From Thermohalobaculum sp963822985 (lineage in GTDB: Bacteria > Pseudomonadota > Alphaproteobacteria > Rhodobacterales > Rhodobacteraceae): DNA of 64,000 nt. The stretch lies in NCBI GenBank assembly GCA_963822985.1, contig CAWGJU010000004.1, positions 116,854 to 180,853 on the forward strand. The letters run 5' to 3'. Of this stretch, positions 9,860 to 18,998 are shown in pieces (positions within the stretch are counted from its first letter, which is position 1; every line of letters begins with the position of its first letter). The notes beneath the pieces were generated by a model. The model searched no databases. It was not told the origin of the DNA and saw only the letters and a list, made by a program, of their open reading frames with translations. Made by a program: the position numbers and the translations under genes.

Positions 9860-10486
9860 TCAGCCTGCCGTGGCCTTCCTGAGCACGTACACCGTCGCCT
9901 CTAGCTCGATCCCGGGCAGGTGCGGACCGTGCTCCCGGAACGCCAGCTCCGCCGCGCCCCCGGCGACCAGCCGGTCGATATTCGACGGGAATGCCGGCTC
10001 CGCCAGGGCGTGGTCGTTGAGCGAAAGGACCAAGCAACCGCCTGGCGGCAACAGGGCCAGCACGGCCTCGATCGTCTCGGGCGGCGCGTGGCGCGGGCTG
10101 ACGACCCCCACTGCCGCAGCGTTCGCATAGACGCCGGGGGCGACCGGCAGCGGTTCGGCGAGGTCGCCGCGGAAGAGCCGGCGATAGACCCCTCGCTCTT
10201 CGGCGCGGGCGAGCATCTCGGCCGAGAAGTCCGTCCCGTCGATCGTCGTGAACCCCGCCGCACGAAGGGCCTCGCCGCTCAGGCCGGTGCCGCAGCCCAC
10301 GTCGATGACGGGTGCGGCGCGGTCCGCTACCGACGCGGCGAGCGCGGCGGCGCAGCGCGCTGGCGTCGCATAGCCGTTGCGGGCGATCTCGTCGTCATAG
10401 CTGGCCGCCCAGTCGCGGTAGAAGGCCGCTGTCGCCTGCCTGTCCTGCAGGTCGTAGGCCTCTTCGAGGAACTGCCTCTCCGTCAT
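9860..10486 (-). CDS. Class I SAM-dependent methyltransferase
   Basis: A 208-residue intact protein beginning MTERQFLEEAYDLQDRQATA. The SAM-binding motif I is VIDVGCGTGLSGEALRAAG, followed by the acidic loop DGTDFSAEMLARAE and a later LLPPGGCLVLSLND. The AYDLQDR and FYRDWAASYD start resembles the Williams-Beuren-type methyltransferases. The substrate is unknown. It lies 53 bases downstream of metF on the same strand; possible co-transcription with the folate genes is an inference only. Confidence 0.85.
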   Translation of the reverse strand: MTERQFLEEAYDLQDRQATAAFYRDWAASYDDEIARNGYATPARCAAALAASVADRAAPVIDVGCGTGLSGEALRAAGFTTIDGTDFSAEMLARAEERGVYRRLFRGDLAEPLPVAPGVYANAAAVGVVSPRHAPPETIEAVLALLPPGGCLVLSLNDHALAEPAFPSNIDRLVAGGAAELAFREHGPHLPGIELEATVYVLRKATAG

Positions 10487-10539
10487 TGCATTTCCTCTGC
10501 TTTTTGTGGTCGCCGGCTGCTCCGGAGCTGGCCGGGCAG

Positions 10540-11562
10540 CTAGACCGCAGATCCCGGCCGGCGCTCGCGCGCGGCCCGCCGGCCGCCGACCGCCTGGCGC
10601 CCCGCCAGCACCCCGGATTCGAGGATGATCTCGGACACCTGATGCTCGCGCCGATAGGCCATGACATGCACGCCGGCCACGCCCTTGATCTCGCGCATCT
10701 GGCGGATCAGCTCGATGCAGAGCTTCTTGCCCTCTGCGGCGGGCTTGGCGGCCTTCTCCAGCCGATCGATGATCGCGTCGGGGATGTGGATGCCGGGCAC
10801 GTTCGAGCGCATCCAGCGCGCGGCCTTCGCCGATGCCAGTGGCCCGACGCCCGCCAGGATAAAGACCCGCCGGTCGACGCCCAGGTCGCGGACACGGGCC
10901 ATGAACCGCTCGAAGACGGGCACGTCGAAGATGTAGTTCGTCTGGATGAACTCGGCGCCCGCCGCGACCTTCTTGGCCAGCCGCTCCGGCCGCCAGTCCT
11001 GCGGCGGGACGCATGGGTTCTCGGCGGCTCCCAGGAACATGCGCGGCGGCCGCGTGATCGGCCGGCCGGAGAGGAACCGGCCCTCGTCGCGCATCGTGCG
11101 GATGGTGCGCAGCAGCGTCAGCGAATTGAAGTCGAAGACGGGCTTGGCGCCGGGCTGGTCGCCCACGCCGACCCCGTCGCCCGTCAGGCAGAGGACGTTG
11201 CGCACACCCATCGCCGCGGCGCCGAGCACGTCGCCCTGGATGGCGATCCGGTTCCGGTCGCGGCAGCTGATCTGGTAGACCGTGCCATAGCCCGCGCGGG
11301 TCAGCAGCGCCGAGATGCCGATCGACGACATGTGGCAGTTGGCGCCCGACGCGTCTGTCGCATTGATCGCGTCCACCACCTCGCCCAGCGGCCGGGCGGC
11401 CTCGAAGACGTCATAGGGGTCGGCGCTGTCGGGCGGGTTCAGCTCGGCCGTGACCGCGAAGCGGCCGGAGCGCAGGACCTGCTCGAGCCGGCTGCCCGAG
11501 ACGTGCCCGGGCGGCGGCTCGGCATAGGGGCGGACGATGTCGATGTCCTGGAAGTCGCTCAT
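10540..11562 (-). CDS. metF: Methylenetetrahydrofolate reductase
   Basis: Reduces 5,10-methylene-THF to 5-methyl-THF using FAD, feeding methionine synthesis. The TIM-barrel features are present: FAVTAELNPPDSADP, VDAINATDASGANCHMSS, QISCRDRNRIAIQGDVLG, VLCLTGDGVGVGDQPGAKPVFD, AGAEFIQTNYIFDVPVFE and FILAGVGPLASAKAARWM. At 340 residues it is full length without frameshift. Its start ATG (11,562) overlaps the stop of the upstream gene by 4 bases (ATGA), showing translational coupling with the MTHFR C-terminal-domain protein. Confidence 0.93.
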   Translation of the reverse strand: MSDFQDIDIVRPYAEPPPGHVSGSRLEQVLRSGRFAVTAELNPPDSADPYDVFEAARPLGEVVDAINATDASGANCHMSSIGISALLTRAGYGTVYQISCRDRNRIAIQGDVLGAAAMGVRNVLCLTGDGVGVGDQPGAKPVFDFNSLTLLRTIRTMRDEGRFLSGRPITRPPRMFLGAAENPCVPPQDWRPERLAKKVAAGAEFIQTNYIFDVPVFERFMARVRDLGVDRRVFILAGVGPLASAKAARWMRSNVPGIHIPDAIIDRLEKAAKPAAEGKKLCIELIRQMREIKGVAGVHVMAYRREHQVSEIILESGVLAGRQAVGGRRAARERRPGSAV

Positions 11563-12140
11563 CGGCGGTCCTCGCGGCCGACGGCCGCGGCCGGCTCGGG
11601 CGCGAGCGGCGCCGCGGCGGGCTCGGTGGCGCGCGCCTGCGGGAAGGCCGCGGCGACCGTGGTGCGTCGCGCCTCGCCCGCCTCGCGCAGCGCTCCGGCC
11701 TTCTCGCGCGAGACCCGGAGCCAGGACGACGAGCCCCAGACGCTGCGGTCGATGGGCGGCAGCACGGTCGCGATCCGCCGGCCGTCGCGCATCTGGCTCG
11801 CGCCATCCCAGGCCTCGACCCAGACGCAGCGCATCCAGGGCTTGACCTCGCAGAAGCCCCCTGGCCGCACGCCGCCGCAAGGGCCGTTCCGCAACTCCTT
11901 GGGGCAGTTCATCGGGCAGGACATGCCCGTCGAGGAGAGCACGCACTGGCCGCACATGCGGCAGTCGAAGAGCAGGCCCTTGACGCCCGCCTCGACCAGC
12001 GCCACCGGGCGCTCGACGCGGCCATAGCCGATGCGGCGGAACAGCGGATCGAGCGCGACCAGCACGTCCTCGACACGCCGGTAGATCGCCTCGAAGGCGC
12101 GCGATTGCCGAACCGCGAACAGACGTAGCCGGTACACCGC
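11559..12140 (-). CDS. MTHFR C-terminal (zinc-binding) domain protein, MetV-like
   Basis: Family PF12225, a small Cys-rich partner found next to short MetF proteins. The conserved Cys set is visible in DCRMCGQCVLSSTGMSCPMNCPKELRNGPCGGV, with PGGFCEVKPWMRCVWVEAW after it. The Ala/Pro-rich tail is probably flexible. The GTG at 12,140 (VYRLRLFAVRQSRAFE) is preferred because homologs begin there; the open frame extends to 12,176. It overlaps metF by 4 bases, so the two are almost certainly one functional unit. Confidence 0.8.
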   Translation of the reverse strand, partial: AVYRLRLFAVRQSRAFEAIYRRVEDVLVALDPLFRRIGYGRVERPVALVEAGVKGLLFDCRMCGQCVLSSTGMSCPMNCPKELRNGPCGGVRPGGFCEVKPWMRCVWVEAWDGASQMRDGRRIATVLPPIDRSVWGSSSWLRVSREKAGALREAGEARRTTVAAAFPQARATEPAAAPLAPEPAAAVGREDRR

Positions 12141-12295
12141 CGTCCCCCCTTCTTGGCCGAGAGCATAGGCAGGCACTGGCCTGGGGTCAAACCGTCACAC
12201 GCCGTTCGGCGGGACTTCGCCAGACTCCGCCAGGCGCGGACTTGTGGTCCGGGAGGGGTCGGCTATGGTCGGCCCGACAGCAGAGGGACAGAGCT

Positions 12296-13430
12296 GTGGA
12301 CGTTCGTGCATGCGGTGCCATCGCGGCGCTTCTCGTGATCGGCGCCGCGCCCGGCGCGGGCGCGCAGGTTCGCGACGAGAGCCCGGCGCATACCCAGCCG
12401 CTGATCACGGTGCCGCCGGAGGAAGTGGCGCAGGAGATGATCGTGGCGACCAAGCAGGCGCCGCCCTTCGCGTTCAAGGATCCCGGCGGCGAGTGGACCG
12501 GCATCGCGATCGACCTGTTCGCGGACCTAGCTGACGAGCTCGACCTCTCCTACAGGCTCGAGGAGACGACGCTCGAGGGGATGATCGAGGGCGTCGCGGA
12601 CGGACGCTATGGCGCCTCTGTCGGCGCGCTGACAATCACCGAGGCGCGCGAGGAGCGGGTCGACTTCACCTATCCGTTCTATTCGACCGGCCTCGGCATC
12701 GCGGTCGACAAGACGCGCGTCACCGGGTGGACGCGCGTGGCGCGCAACTTCTTCACCTGGCAGTTCCTGTCGGTGATCGCGGGGCTCGCCGCGGTGCTTC
12801 TGGCGGCGGGCGCGGCGCTGTGGATCTTCGAGAGGCGGCGCAATTCCGAAGAGTTCAACCACAGCGCTGGGCGCGGCTTGGGCGACGGCTTTTGGTGGGC
12901 CGCGGTGACGATGACAACCGTCGGCTATGGCGACAAGGCACCGGTCACGCTCGGCGGCCGCATCGTCGCGACGATCTGGATGTTCACGTCGATGATCATC
13001 GTGGCGGGCTTCACGGCCTCGATCACCGCCTCTCTGACCGTCGGGCCAGATCGGTGGAGCGGTGCAGACGATCTCTGATCTGGCCAGGGTACGCGTGGGT
13101 GTCGTCGCGGATTCGGCGGCCGTCGACGAGCTTGCCGAGCTCCAGATCTCGGCCCGCAGCTTCGACTCGGTCGATGCGGGGTTGAAGGCGCTGTTGGACA
13201 ACCGGATCGGCGCCTTCGTGCAGGACCGTCCGTTGCTCCGCTATGCCGTGCGCGAGGACTATCGGGGCCGGGTCGAGGTTCTGCCCAACGAGCTCGGCCG
13301 GCAGGACTACGGCATCGCCCTGCCGCAAGGGTCGGATTTGCGCGAGCCGCTGAACCGCGCGCTGCTGGCCGAGGTGCGCAGCGCGCGCTGGCGCGACCTC
13401 GTCGAGCGCTACCTGGGACGGGAGCAGTAG
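12296..13430 (+). CDS. Bacterial ionotropic-glutamate-receptor-like potassium channel (GluR0 type), one frameshift
   Basis: A ligand-gated channel architecture: a periplasmic solute-binding domain (SBP family 3) split by a two-helix pore. Starting at GTG 12,296 the protein has a signal peptide (residues 1-23, cleavage after GAGA), then the first binding lobe (APPFAFKDPGGEWTGIAIDL, VGALTITEAREERVDFTYPF). The first membrane helix follows (LSVIAGLAAVLLAAGAALWI), then the pore loop with a potassium selectivity filter TVGYGD at about residue 208, and the second helix (TIWMFTSMIIVAGFTASI). The remaining binding lobe (VRVGVVADSAAVDELAEL to DLVERYLGREQ) is in another frame from about 13,062, so one indel near 13,045-13,070 interrupts it. 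Synechocystis GluR0 is the characterised relative. The ligand is unknown; amino acids are most likely. Confidence 0.87.
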
Positions 13431-13431
13431 G

Positions 13432-14827
13432 CTACTCGGCGGCGTGCGCTGTACCGGCGCCGAGCCAGGCACCGAGGGCGGTCTTGGCGCGGCCGGTGTA
13501 GGCGCGCTTGCGGTCCTGCTTGGCCGCGCCGGCCGCCGCGGACGTCGTCGAGCGGCGGAAAGAGGCCGAAATTGACGTTCATCGGCTGGAACGTCTCGGC
13601 TTCGGCCCCGCCCGTGATGTGCGCGAGCAGCGCCCCGAAGGCCGTCTCCGGCGGCGGCGGGACGGGGGTGCGGCCCAGCCGCTCCAGCGCGGCAAAGCGG
13701 CCGGCCAGCATGCCCATGGCGCCCGACTCGACATAGCCCTCGACACCGGTGATCTGGCCGGCGAAGCGCAGCCGCGGCTGCGGCGCGCGAGCCGCATGAG
13801 AGGGTCGAGCAGGCGCGGCGAGTTCAGGAACGTGTTGCGGTGGATGCCGCCGAGCCGCGCCCAGCGGGCGTTCTCGAGCCCGGGGATCAGCGCGAAGACC
13901 TCGGCCTGCGCGCCGTAGCGCATCTTGGTCTGGAAGCCGACGAGGTTGTAGAGCGTGCCGAGCCGGTTCTCGCGGCGGAGCTGGACGACCGCATGGGGGC
14001 GCTGCGCCGAATGCGGGTTCGTCAGCCCGACGGGCTTCAGCGGCCCGAAGCGCAGGGTCTCGCGGCCGCGCTCGGCCATCACCTCGATCGGCAGGCAGCC
14101 CTCGAAATAGGGCGTCTCGCCCGCCGTTCGCCTGGCCTCTCCCAGTCGCTGGAACTCGGTCTTCGGCGCCGCCAGCAGGGCGTCGACGAACTGCTCGTAG
14201 CCGGCCCGGTCCATGGCGCAGTTCAGATAGGCGGTGCGCTCCTCCTCGGTCTCGCCCTTGTCATAGCGCGACTGGAACCAGGCCTTCGACATGTCGACGC
14301 TGTCGGCATAGACGATCGGGCGCGATCGCGTCGAAGAAGGCGAGCGACGCCTCGCCCGTCAGGCCGCGGATCGCCGCGGCCAGCGCCTCGGACGTCAGCG
14401 GGCCGGTGGCGATGATGACGCTCGACCACTCCGGCGGGGGCAGGCCCGCGACCTCGCCCCGCTCGACGGTGATCAGCGGGTGCGCGGCCAGGCGCCGGGT
14501 CACCGCGGCCGAGAAGACGTCGCGGTCGACGGCCAGCGCGCCGCCGGCCGGCACCTCGGCCTCGGCCGCGGCGGCCATCATGACCGAGCCGAGGCGCCGC
14601 ATCTCCCAGTGCAGCAGGCCGACGGCGTTCGTCTCGTCGTCGTCCGAGCGGAACGAGTTCGAGCAGACCAGTTCCGCCAGGCCATCGGTCTGGTGCGCCT
14701 CGGTGCCGCGATGCGGCCGCATCTCGTGGATGACGGCGGGAACGCCCAGCGATGCCGCGGCCCAGGCCGCCTCGCAGCCGGCCATGCCGCCGCCGACGAT
14801 GTGGATGGGCTCGATGGGCCGGCTCAT
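13432..14827 (-). CDS. trmFO: tRNA (uracil-54-C5) methyltransferase, folate/FAD-dependent TrmFO, frameshifted
   Basis: Makes ribothymidine-54 in tRNA using methylene-THF and FADH2. The N-terminus PIHIVGGGMAGCEAAWAAAS is the FAD motif; next come VIHEMRPHRGTEAHQTD, ELVCSNSFRSDD and the long middle MSKAWFQSRYDKGETEE, YFEGCLPIEVMAERG, LKPVGLTNPHSAQRPHAVV, RYGAQAEVFALIPGLENA and GGIHRNTFLNSPRLL. The end is MNVNFGLFPPLDD followed by a degraded tail to the stop at 13,432-13,434. Breaks occur near 14,310, 13,790 and 13,545. The start ATG is 14,827 or 14,839. It converges with the channel gene, two bases apart. Confidence 0.9.
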
Positions 14828-14921
14828 CGTCCCGGACATAAGGAGGCGCCGGGGCGGCGGTCAAGCCGCGCCCGGCGCCGGGCAGTCGGGCGGCGCGCGA
14901 AGCGCCGCGAGAGGCGAAGGC

Positions 14922-15410
14922 TCAGGCCGCCTTCTTGTTGACCTTCTGCTCGGCCATCTTGGTCAGCAGGGCATCCGTGTTCTTCTCTTCCTTGAGGGTC
15001 TCCTCGAGGTGCTTGACCGCGTCATTGTGGCCGAGCTGCTTGGCCCAGGTGATCAGCGTGCCATAGCGGGTGATCTCGTAGTGCTCGACCGCCTGCGCCG
15101 AAGCGACCATCGCGGCGTCCAGCGTCTCGGGATCCTCGACCTCGCCCATGATCTCCTCGGCCTCGTCGATGATGCCGATGATCGCGTCGCATTTGGCGCC
15201 GCGGGCGGGCTTGCCGAGCGCGTCGAAGACCTTCTCCAGCCGCTCGAGCTGGCCTTCGGTCTCCTCGCGGTGCTGCGCAAAGGCCTTCTTCAGCTCCTGC
15301 GAGCTGGCCTTCTTCTCCATCTTGGGCAGCGCCTTCAATATCTGCTTCTCGGCGTAGAGAATGTCCTTGAGCGTGTGCAGGAACAGGTCGTCGAGGTTCT
15401 TCATAGCCAT
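14922..15410 (-). CDS. YciE/YciF-family ferritin-like stress protein (DUF892)
   Basis: A four-helix-bundle ferritin-like protein induced by stress in several bacteria. MKNLDDLFLHTLKDILYAEKQILKALPKM is the family N-terminus; acidic and His residues in EIMGEVEDPETLDAAMVAS and AQAVEHYEITRYGTLITWA form the presumed di-iron site. The start ATG at 15,410 (MAMKNLDD) has an AGGAG ribosome-binding site 8 bases upstream. The Lys-rich C-terminus ends NKKAA. At 162 residues it is full length and intact. Confidence 0.9.
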   Translation of the reverse strand: MAMKNLDDLFLHTLKDILYAEKQILKALPKMEKKASSQELKKAFAQHREETEGQLERLEKVFDALGKPARGAKCDAIIGIIDEAEEIMGEVEDPETLDAAMVASAQAVEHYEITRYGTLITWAKQLGHNDAVKHLEETLKEEKNTDALLTKMAEQKVNKKAA

Positions 15411-15514
15411 GTCGGTTCTCCTCATGGGCGTTCTGTCCCCGTGAGAACCGAGAGGGCCGCCCGACGTTCCGTGCCGCAGCGGTCGTGGCGAAATTTACCC
15501 TTGGCGCTCGGCAC

Positions 15515-16652
15515 TCAGTCTCGCGACGGACGCCCGGCGATCTCTGCCGCGAGCGTCGTCAGCCGCCGCAGCCCCTCGTCGAGCCGCGCCTCGGGCAGGG
15601 CGGTCGAGACGCGGATGTGGTCGTCCATGCCGAAGCAGTCGCCGGGCACGACCAGCACGCCCTGCTCGGCGCGCAGCCGCAGCGCCAGCTCGCGCGAGCC
15701 TGTGGGCAGGTCGAAGCGCACGAAGGACATGGCCGACGCCTCGGGCGGCACCACGCCGAAGACGCCGGGAACCCGGTCGAGCGCCGCCTGCAGCCGCCCA
15801 AAGCCGCGGTCGATCAGCCGGCGCGCACGCCCCGTCAGCTTGGGCCGCACCTCCGGATCGAGCGCCATCTCGGCCAGCGCCATGTCGAGCGCGCCGGCCG
15901 AGATCGTTGCGTATTCGTGCCGCCGCCAGAGCTCGGCGATCATCTCGCGCGGCGCGATGATCCAGCCGATACGCAGGCCCGGCAATCCATAGGCCTTGCT
16001 CATCGAGTTGACGGCGATGACGCGGTCGTGTCGGCCGCGGAAGGTTGGCGTGGGCCCGCGGTTGCCGCGCTCGGCGCCGGCATAGACCTCGTCCGCGACG
16101 ATCCAGGCGCCGCTGCGGTCGGCGGCCGCGACCACCGCGTCGCGCTCGGCGTCGGTCAAGATGTGCCCGGTCGGGTTGTGCGGGTTGACGATCGCGATCA
16201 GCCTGGCGCCATGCACGACCGTGTCGGCCAGCCGGTCGGTGTCGACCGCCCAGCCCGCCGTCTCGACCAGCGGTGCCTCGCCGATCTCGATGCCCATGTT
16301 GCGGGCATTGCCCGACAGCTGCCGGTAGATCGGCGCCAGCGTAACCAGCCGGTCGCCGGGTTCGAGCATCGTCGCGGCGATCAGGTGGTTCGCCTCCGAG
16401 GCGCCGACGGTCACCAGCACCTCGTCGGGATGCGTGTCGGGGTAGAGCGCGGCGATGCGCTCGCGCAGGCGCTCGGTGCCGTTCACCTGGGGGTAGTCGA
16501 GCCGGAGGTCGGCCATGATCCTCATGCGACCGGCCGGCCAGCTCCAGAAGCTCGGCCAGCGTCAGCGGATGCACGCCGCTTTCGGCGAAGTTGTAGGTCG
16601 CGCCGTGCTCGTGGTCCGAGAGAAAGCGCTCGATCTCGAAGGGGTGGAACAA
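15515..16652 (-). CDS. PLP-dependent class I/II aminotransferase, one frameshift
   Basis: Fold-type I aminotransferase. The N-terminal segment MFHPFEIERFLSDHEHGATYNFAESG is in one frame, the remainder (LRLDYPQVNGTERLRERIA onward) in another, with an indel near 16,530. PLP-site features: GASEANHLIAATML, NPHNPTG, the aspartate in ADEVYAGAE, and the Schiff-base Lys in NSMSKAYGLPGLRIGW. It ends RVSTALPEARLDEGLRRL and a short tail. Length (about 378) is normal. The substrate is not predictable; capreomycidine-synthase-like and general aminotransferases share this layout. Confidence 0.85.
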
Positions 16653-16672
16653 AGGCGGCCTCGCGCTCGGGG

Positions 16673-17365
16673 TCAGAGTTGCAGTTCGGTCCGCTCGACC
16701 AGCTCGGGCCCGTCATTGCGGACCTGGCCGACGCGGGCGTCGACGGGCCACATCTCGACGCGCTCGTCGGGGATCGGCCGCATCAGGGCGCTCGGATCGG
16801 CCGCGCCGTGCAGCCACGCCTCGGGCCCCGCGTCTTCGGTCAGCACCACGGGCGAGCGCGGGTGCAGGTGCCGCGTCGCCTCGCCGGCCGACGTCGTCAG
16901 GATGGTGCAGGACATCAGCCACTCGCCCTCGATCCGCGCCGCCGCCCAGAGACCGGCGAACAGGATGCCGGGCGTGTTGCGCCGCATGGTGATGAACCAA
17001 GGCGTCTTGGCGCCTTTTGCCCCGGTCCACTCGTAGTAGCCGATCGCCGGCACCAGGCAGCGCCGCGCCGCCCAGGCGTCGCGGAACATGGGCTTTTCAG
17101 CCGCCTCCTCGGCGCGGGCGTTGAAGGTGCTGGCCTTGAGCTCTGACAGCGGCTTGCGCCACCAATGCGGCACCAGGCCCCAGCGGACGACCGCGGGCTC
17201 GCGCCGGCCGTCGCGCAGCCGAACGACGCCGACCGGGTCGGTCGGGGCGACGTTCCAGCGCGCGCTGGGCCAGCCGGCAGGCGGCCAGTCGATCTCGGGA
17301 TCGATCAGCAGCCAGTCGCGCCAGTCCGTCCCGTTCGTGTCGCCGATCGCGAAGCGACCGCACAT
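16673..17365 (-). CDS. SOS-response-associated peptidase (SRAP, YedK/HMCES family)
   Basis: Forms a stable thiazolidine cross-link to abasic sites in single-stranded DNA, shielding them. The catalytic Cys2 is present (MCGRFAIGD), with RWNVAPTDPVGVVR, TFNARAEEAAEKPMFRDAW (Asn), PAIGYYEWTG (Glu) and the His in TRHLHPRSPVVL. The protein is 230 residues and intact, starting at ATG 17,365. It is on the same strand as the aminotransferase downstream but separated by 20 bases; no functional link is obvious. Confidence 0.93.
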   Translation of the reverse strand: MCGRFAIGDTNGTDWRDWLLIDPEIDWPPAGWPSARWNVAPTDPVGVVRLRDGRREPAVVRWGLVPHWWRKPLSELKASTFNARAEEAAEKPMFRDAWAARRCLVPAIGYYEWTGAKGAKTPWFITMRRNTPGILFAGLWAAARIEGEWLMSCTILTTSAGEATRHLHPRSPVVLTEDAGPEAWLHGAADPSALMRPIPDERVEMWPVDARVGQVRNDGPELVERTELQL

Positions 17366-17481
17366 GGCCTAGAGCCTCCTGTCTGGGACGGAAGTGATGG
17401 GCCGAAAACCGGGCCGGGACAAGGCCGGAGGTTCAGCGGCAATTCAGCGGGGCGACGCCGCCCCGGCATTCACGCGAGCGG

Positions 17482-18795
17482 TCATCGCGCCGCGCCGAAT
17501 CGTTGCTCCATCGCGCGCCGGGTCTGGACCGCAGGGCGGCTCTCGTCCACCTCGACATCGTCCCAGCGTACCGTCTCGCCGGCCGCGACGGCGCGGCGCA
17601 GCCGCACGCCGTGGGCCAGGCCGATCGGCAGGGCGCCGGCTGCCAGCGAGTTGCCGGCTGGCGCGAGCTTGCCCCAGACGCAGAAACCGCCCTCGCCGTC
17701 CAGCACCTCGCCCGCGCCAAGGTCGCGCTTGGCCGTCGCCATCACGTCGGCGTTGAACTCGCGGACGGTGCCGGTCGACTCGCCGCGCAGCGCCGCCGAG
17801 AGCACCGAGACGTTCAGTTCAAGCCCGATCAGGTGCACCGGGCGGTAGAGCGCCGCATAGCGGCCGCTCCCGTCGGTCTTCACACCGTACTGGGCGAGGC
17901 AGCGCCTGGCATAGTCGCTGGGCGCCTCGACCACGACGTAGACACCCCAGCGCAGGTCGCGAAAGACCGGCCGGCCGTCGCGCTCCTCGGAGGCCACGAC
18001 CTCGACGGTGCCCTTGTTCTCCAACATGCCGCCATCGTCGCGAGGGCGCAGCACATGCGCCAGGTCGTCGACCCCGCAGGGCGGGAACGCCAAGCCCGCC
18101 GACGGCGCGGCCAGGCCGCAGGCATTGGCGATCGCCGCCATCTCGATGGCGGACTTCGTGCCGTCGACAAAGCTGTTGAACATCTGGGCGTTCAGCCCCT
18201 CGGACCGGGCGGCCGCCGGGTCGAAGCCGAGATTTGTCCAGACCGTCTCGGGCGTCGACTGGTGGAAGCCGGGCAAATAGCGCGTGCCCTTGCCGGCGGC
18301 GACCACGGGAAAGCCGCAGGATCGCGCCCAGTCGACCAGTTCGGCGACGAGCGATGGCTGGTCGCCATAGGCCATCGAGTAGACGACCCCAGCCTCGGCC
18401 GCTTCCGCGGCGAGCAGCGGCCCGGCCAGCGCGTCGGCCTCGACCGTCACCATGACGACGTGCTTGCCGGCGGCGATCGCCGCGCGGGCGTGCACGATGC
18501 CGGCCTCGGGGTTGCCGGTCGCCTCGATCACGACCTCGACCTCCGGATGGCGCGCCAACTCGAGGCCGTCATCGAAGGTCGCGACCCGGTCGCGATCCGC
18601 CTCCTGCCAGCCGATGTCGGCAAGTGCCGTCCGGATGCGGTCGGCCGAGAGGTCCGCGATGGCCGCGACCTCGAGGCCCGGCGTCGTCGGCGCCTGCGCT
18701 AGGAACATGGTGCCGAACTTGCCGGCGCCGATCAGCCCGGCCCGGACCGGGCGGCCCGCCGCTGCGCGGGCCTGCAATGCTTGCGAGAGTGACAT
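17482..18795 (-). CDS. NAD(P)-dependent oxidoreductase with SAF domain
   Basis: A 437-residue protein, often annotated as homoserine-dehydrogenase-like. The Rossmann motif is RAGLIGAGKFGTMFLAQAP; EVVIEATGNPEAGIVHARAA and GKHVVMVTVEADALAG follow. The middle contains AAGKGTRYLPGFHQSTPETV and NSFVDGTKSAIEMAAIANA. The C-terminus (GKLAPAGNSLAAGALPIGLAHGVRLRRAVAAGE) is a SAF-type domain, as in sialic-acid synthase and altronate dehydratase. No frameshift. A role in sugar-acid catabolism is suggested by relatives, not shown here. Confidence 0.82.
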   Translation of the reverse strand: MSLSQALQARAAAGRPVRAGLIGAGKFGTMFLAQAPTTPGLEVAAIADLSADRIRTALADIGWQEADRDRVATFDDGLELARHPEVEVVIEATGNPEAGIVHARAAIAAGKHVVMVTVEADALAGPLLAAEAAEAGVVYSMAYGDQPSLVAELVDWARSCGFPVVAAGKGTRYLPGFHQSTPETVWTNLGFDPAAARSEGLNAQMFNSFVDGTKSAIEMAAIANACGLAAPSAGLAFPPCGVDDLAHVLRPRDDGGMLENKGTVEVVASEERDGRPVFRDLRWGVYVVVEAPSDYARRCLAQYGVKTDGSGRYAALYRPVHLIGLELNVSVLSAALRGESTGTVREFNADVMATAKRDLGAGEVLDGEGGFCVWGKLAPAGNSLAAGALPIGLAHGVRLRRAVAAGETVRWDDVEVDESRPAVQTRRAMEQRFGAAR

Positions 18796-18998
18796 GTCGT
18801 CAGCCTATCCGCCGCGCTGGCGCAGGAAAAGAGCATTGCACGCGCGGAGCACAATCGGACGAGGAATGCGGGTTTGCGCCTGCCGCGCGCTCGACCGCCC
18901 GGAAGACGCCCAAGCAAGCCCCCAACACTCGGAACGGGCCCGTTGGGGAAGCGTTCTCATAGCGAAGCCAATGACCGAGCGACAAACGGGAGACAACT

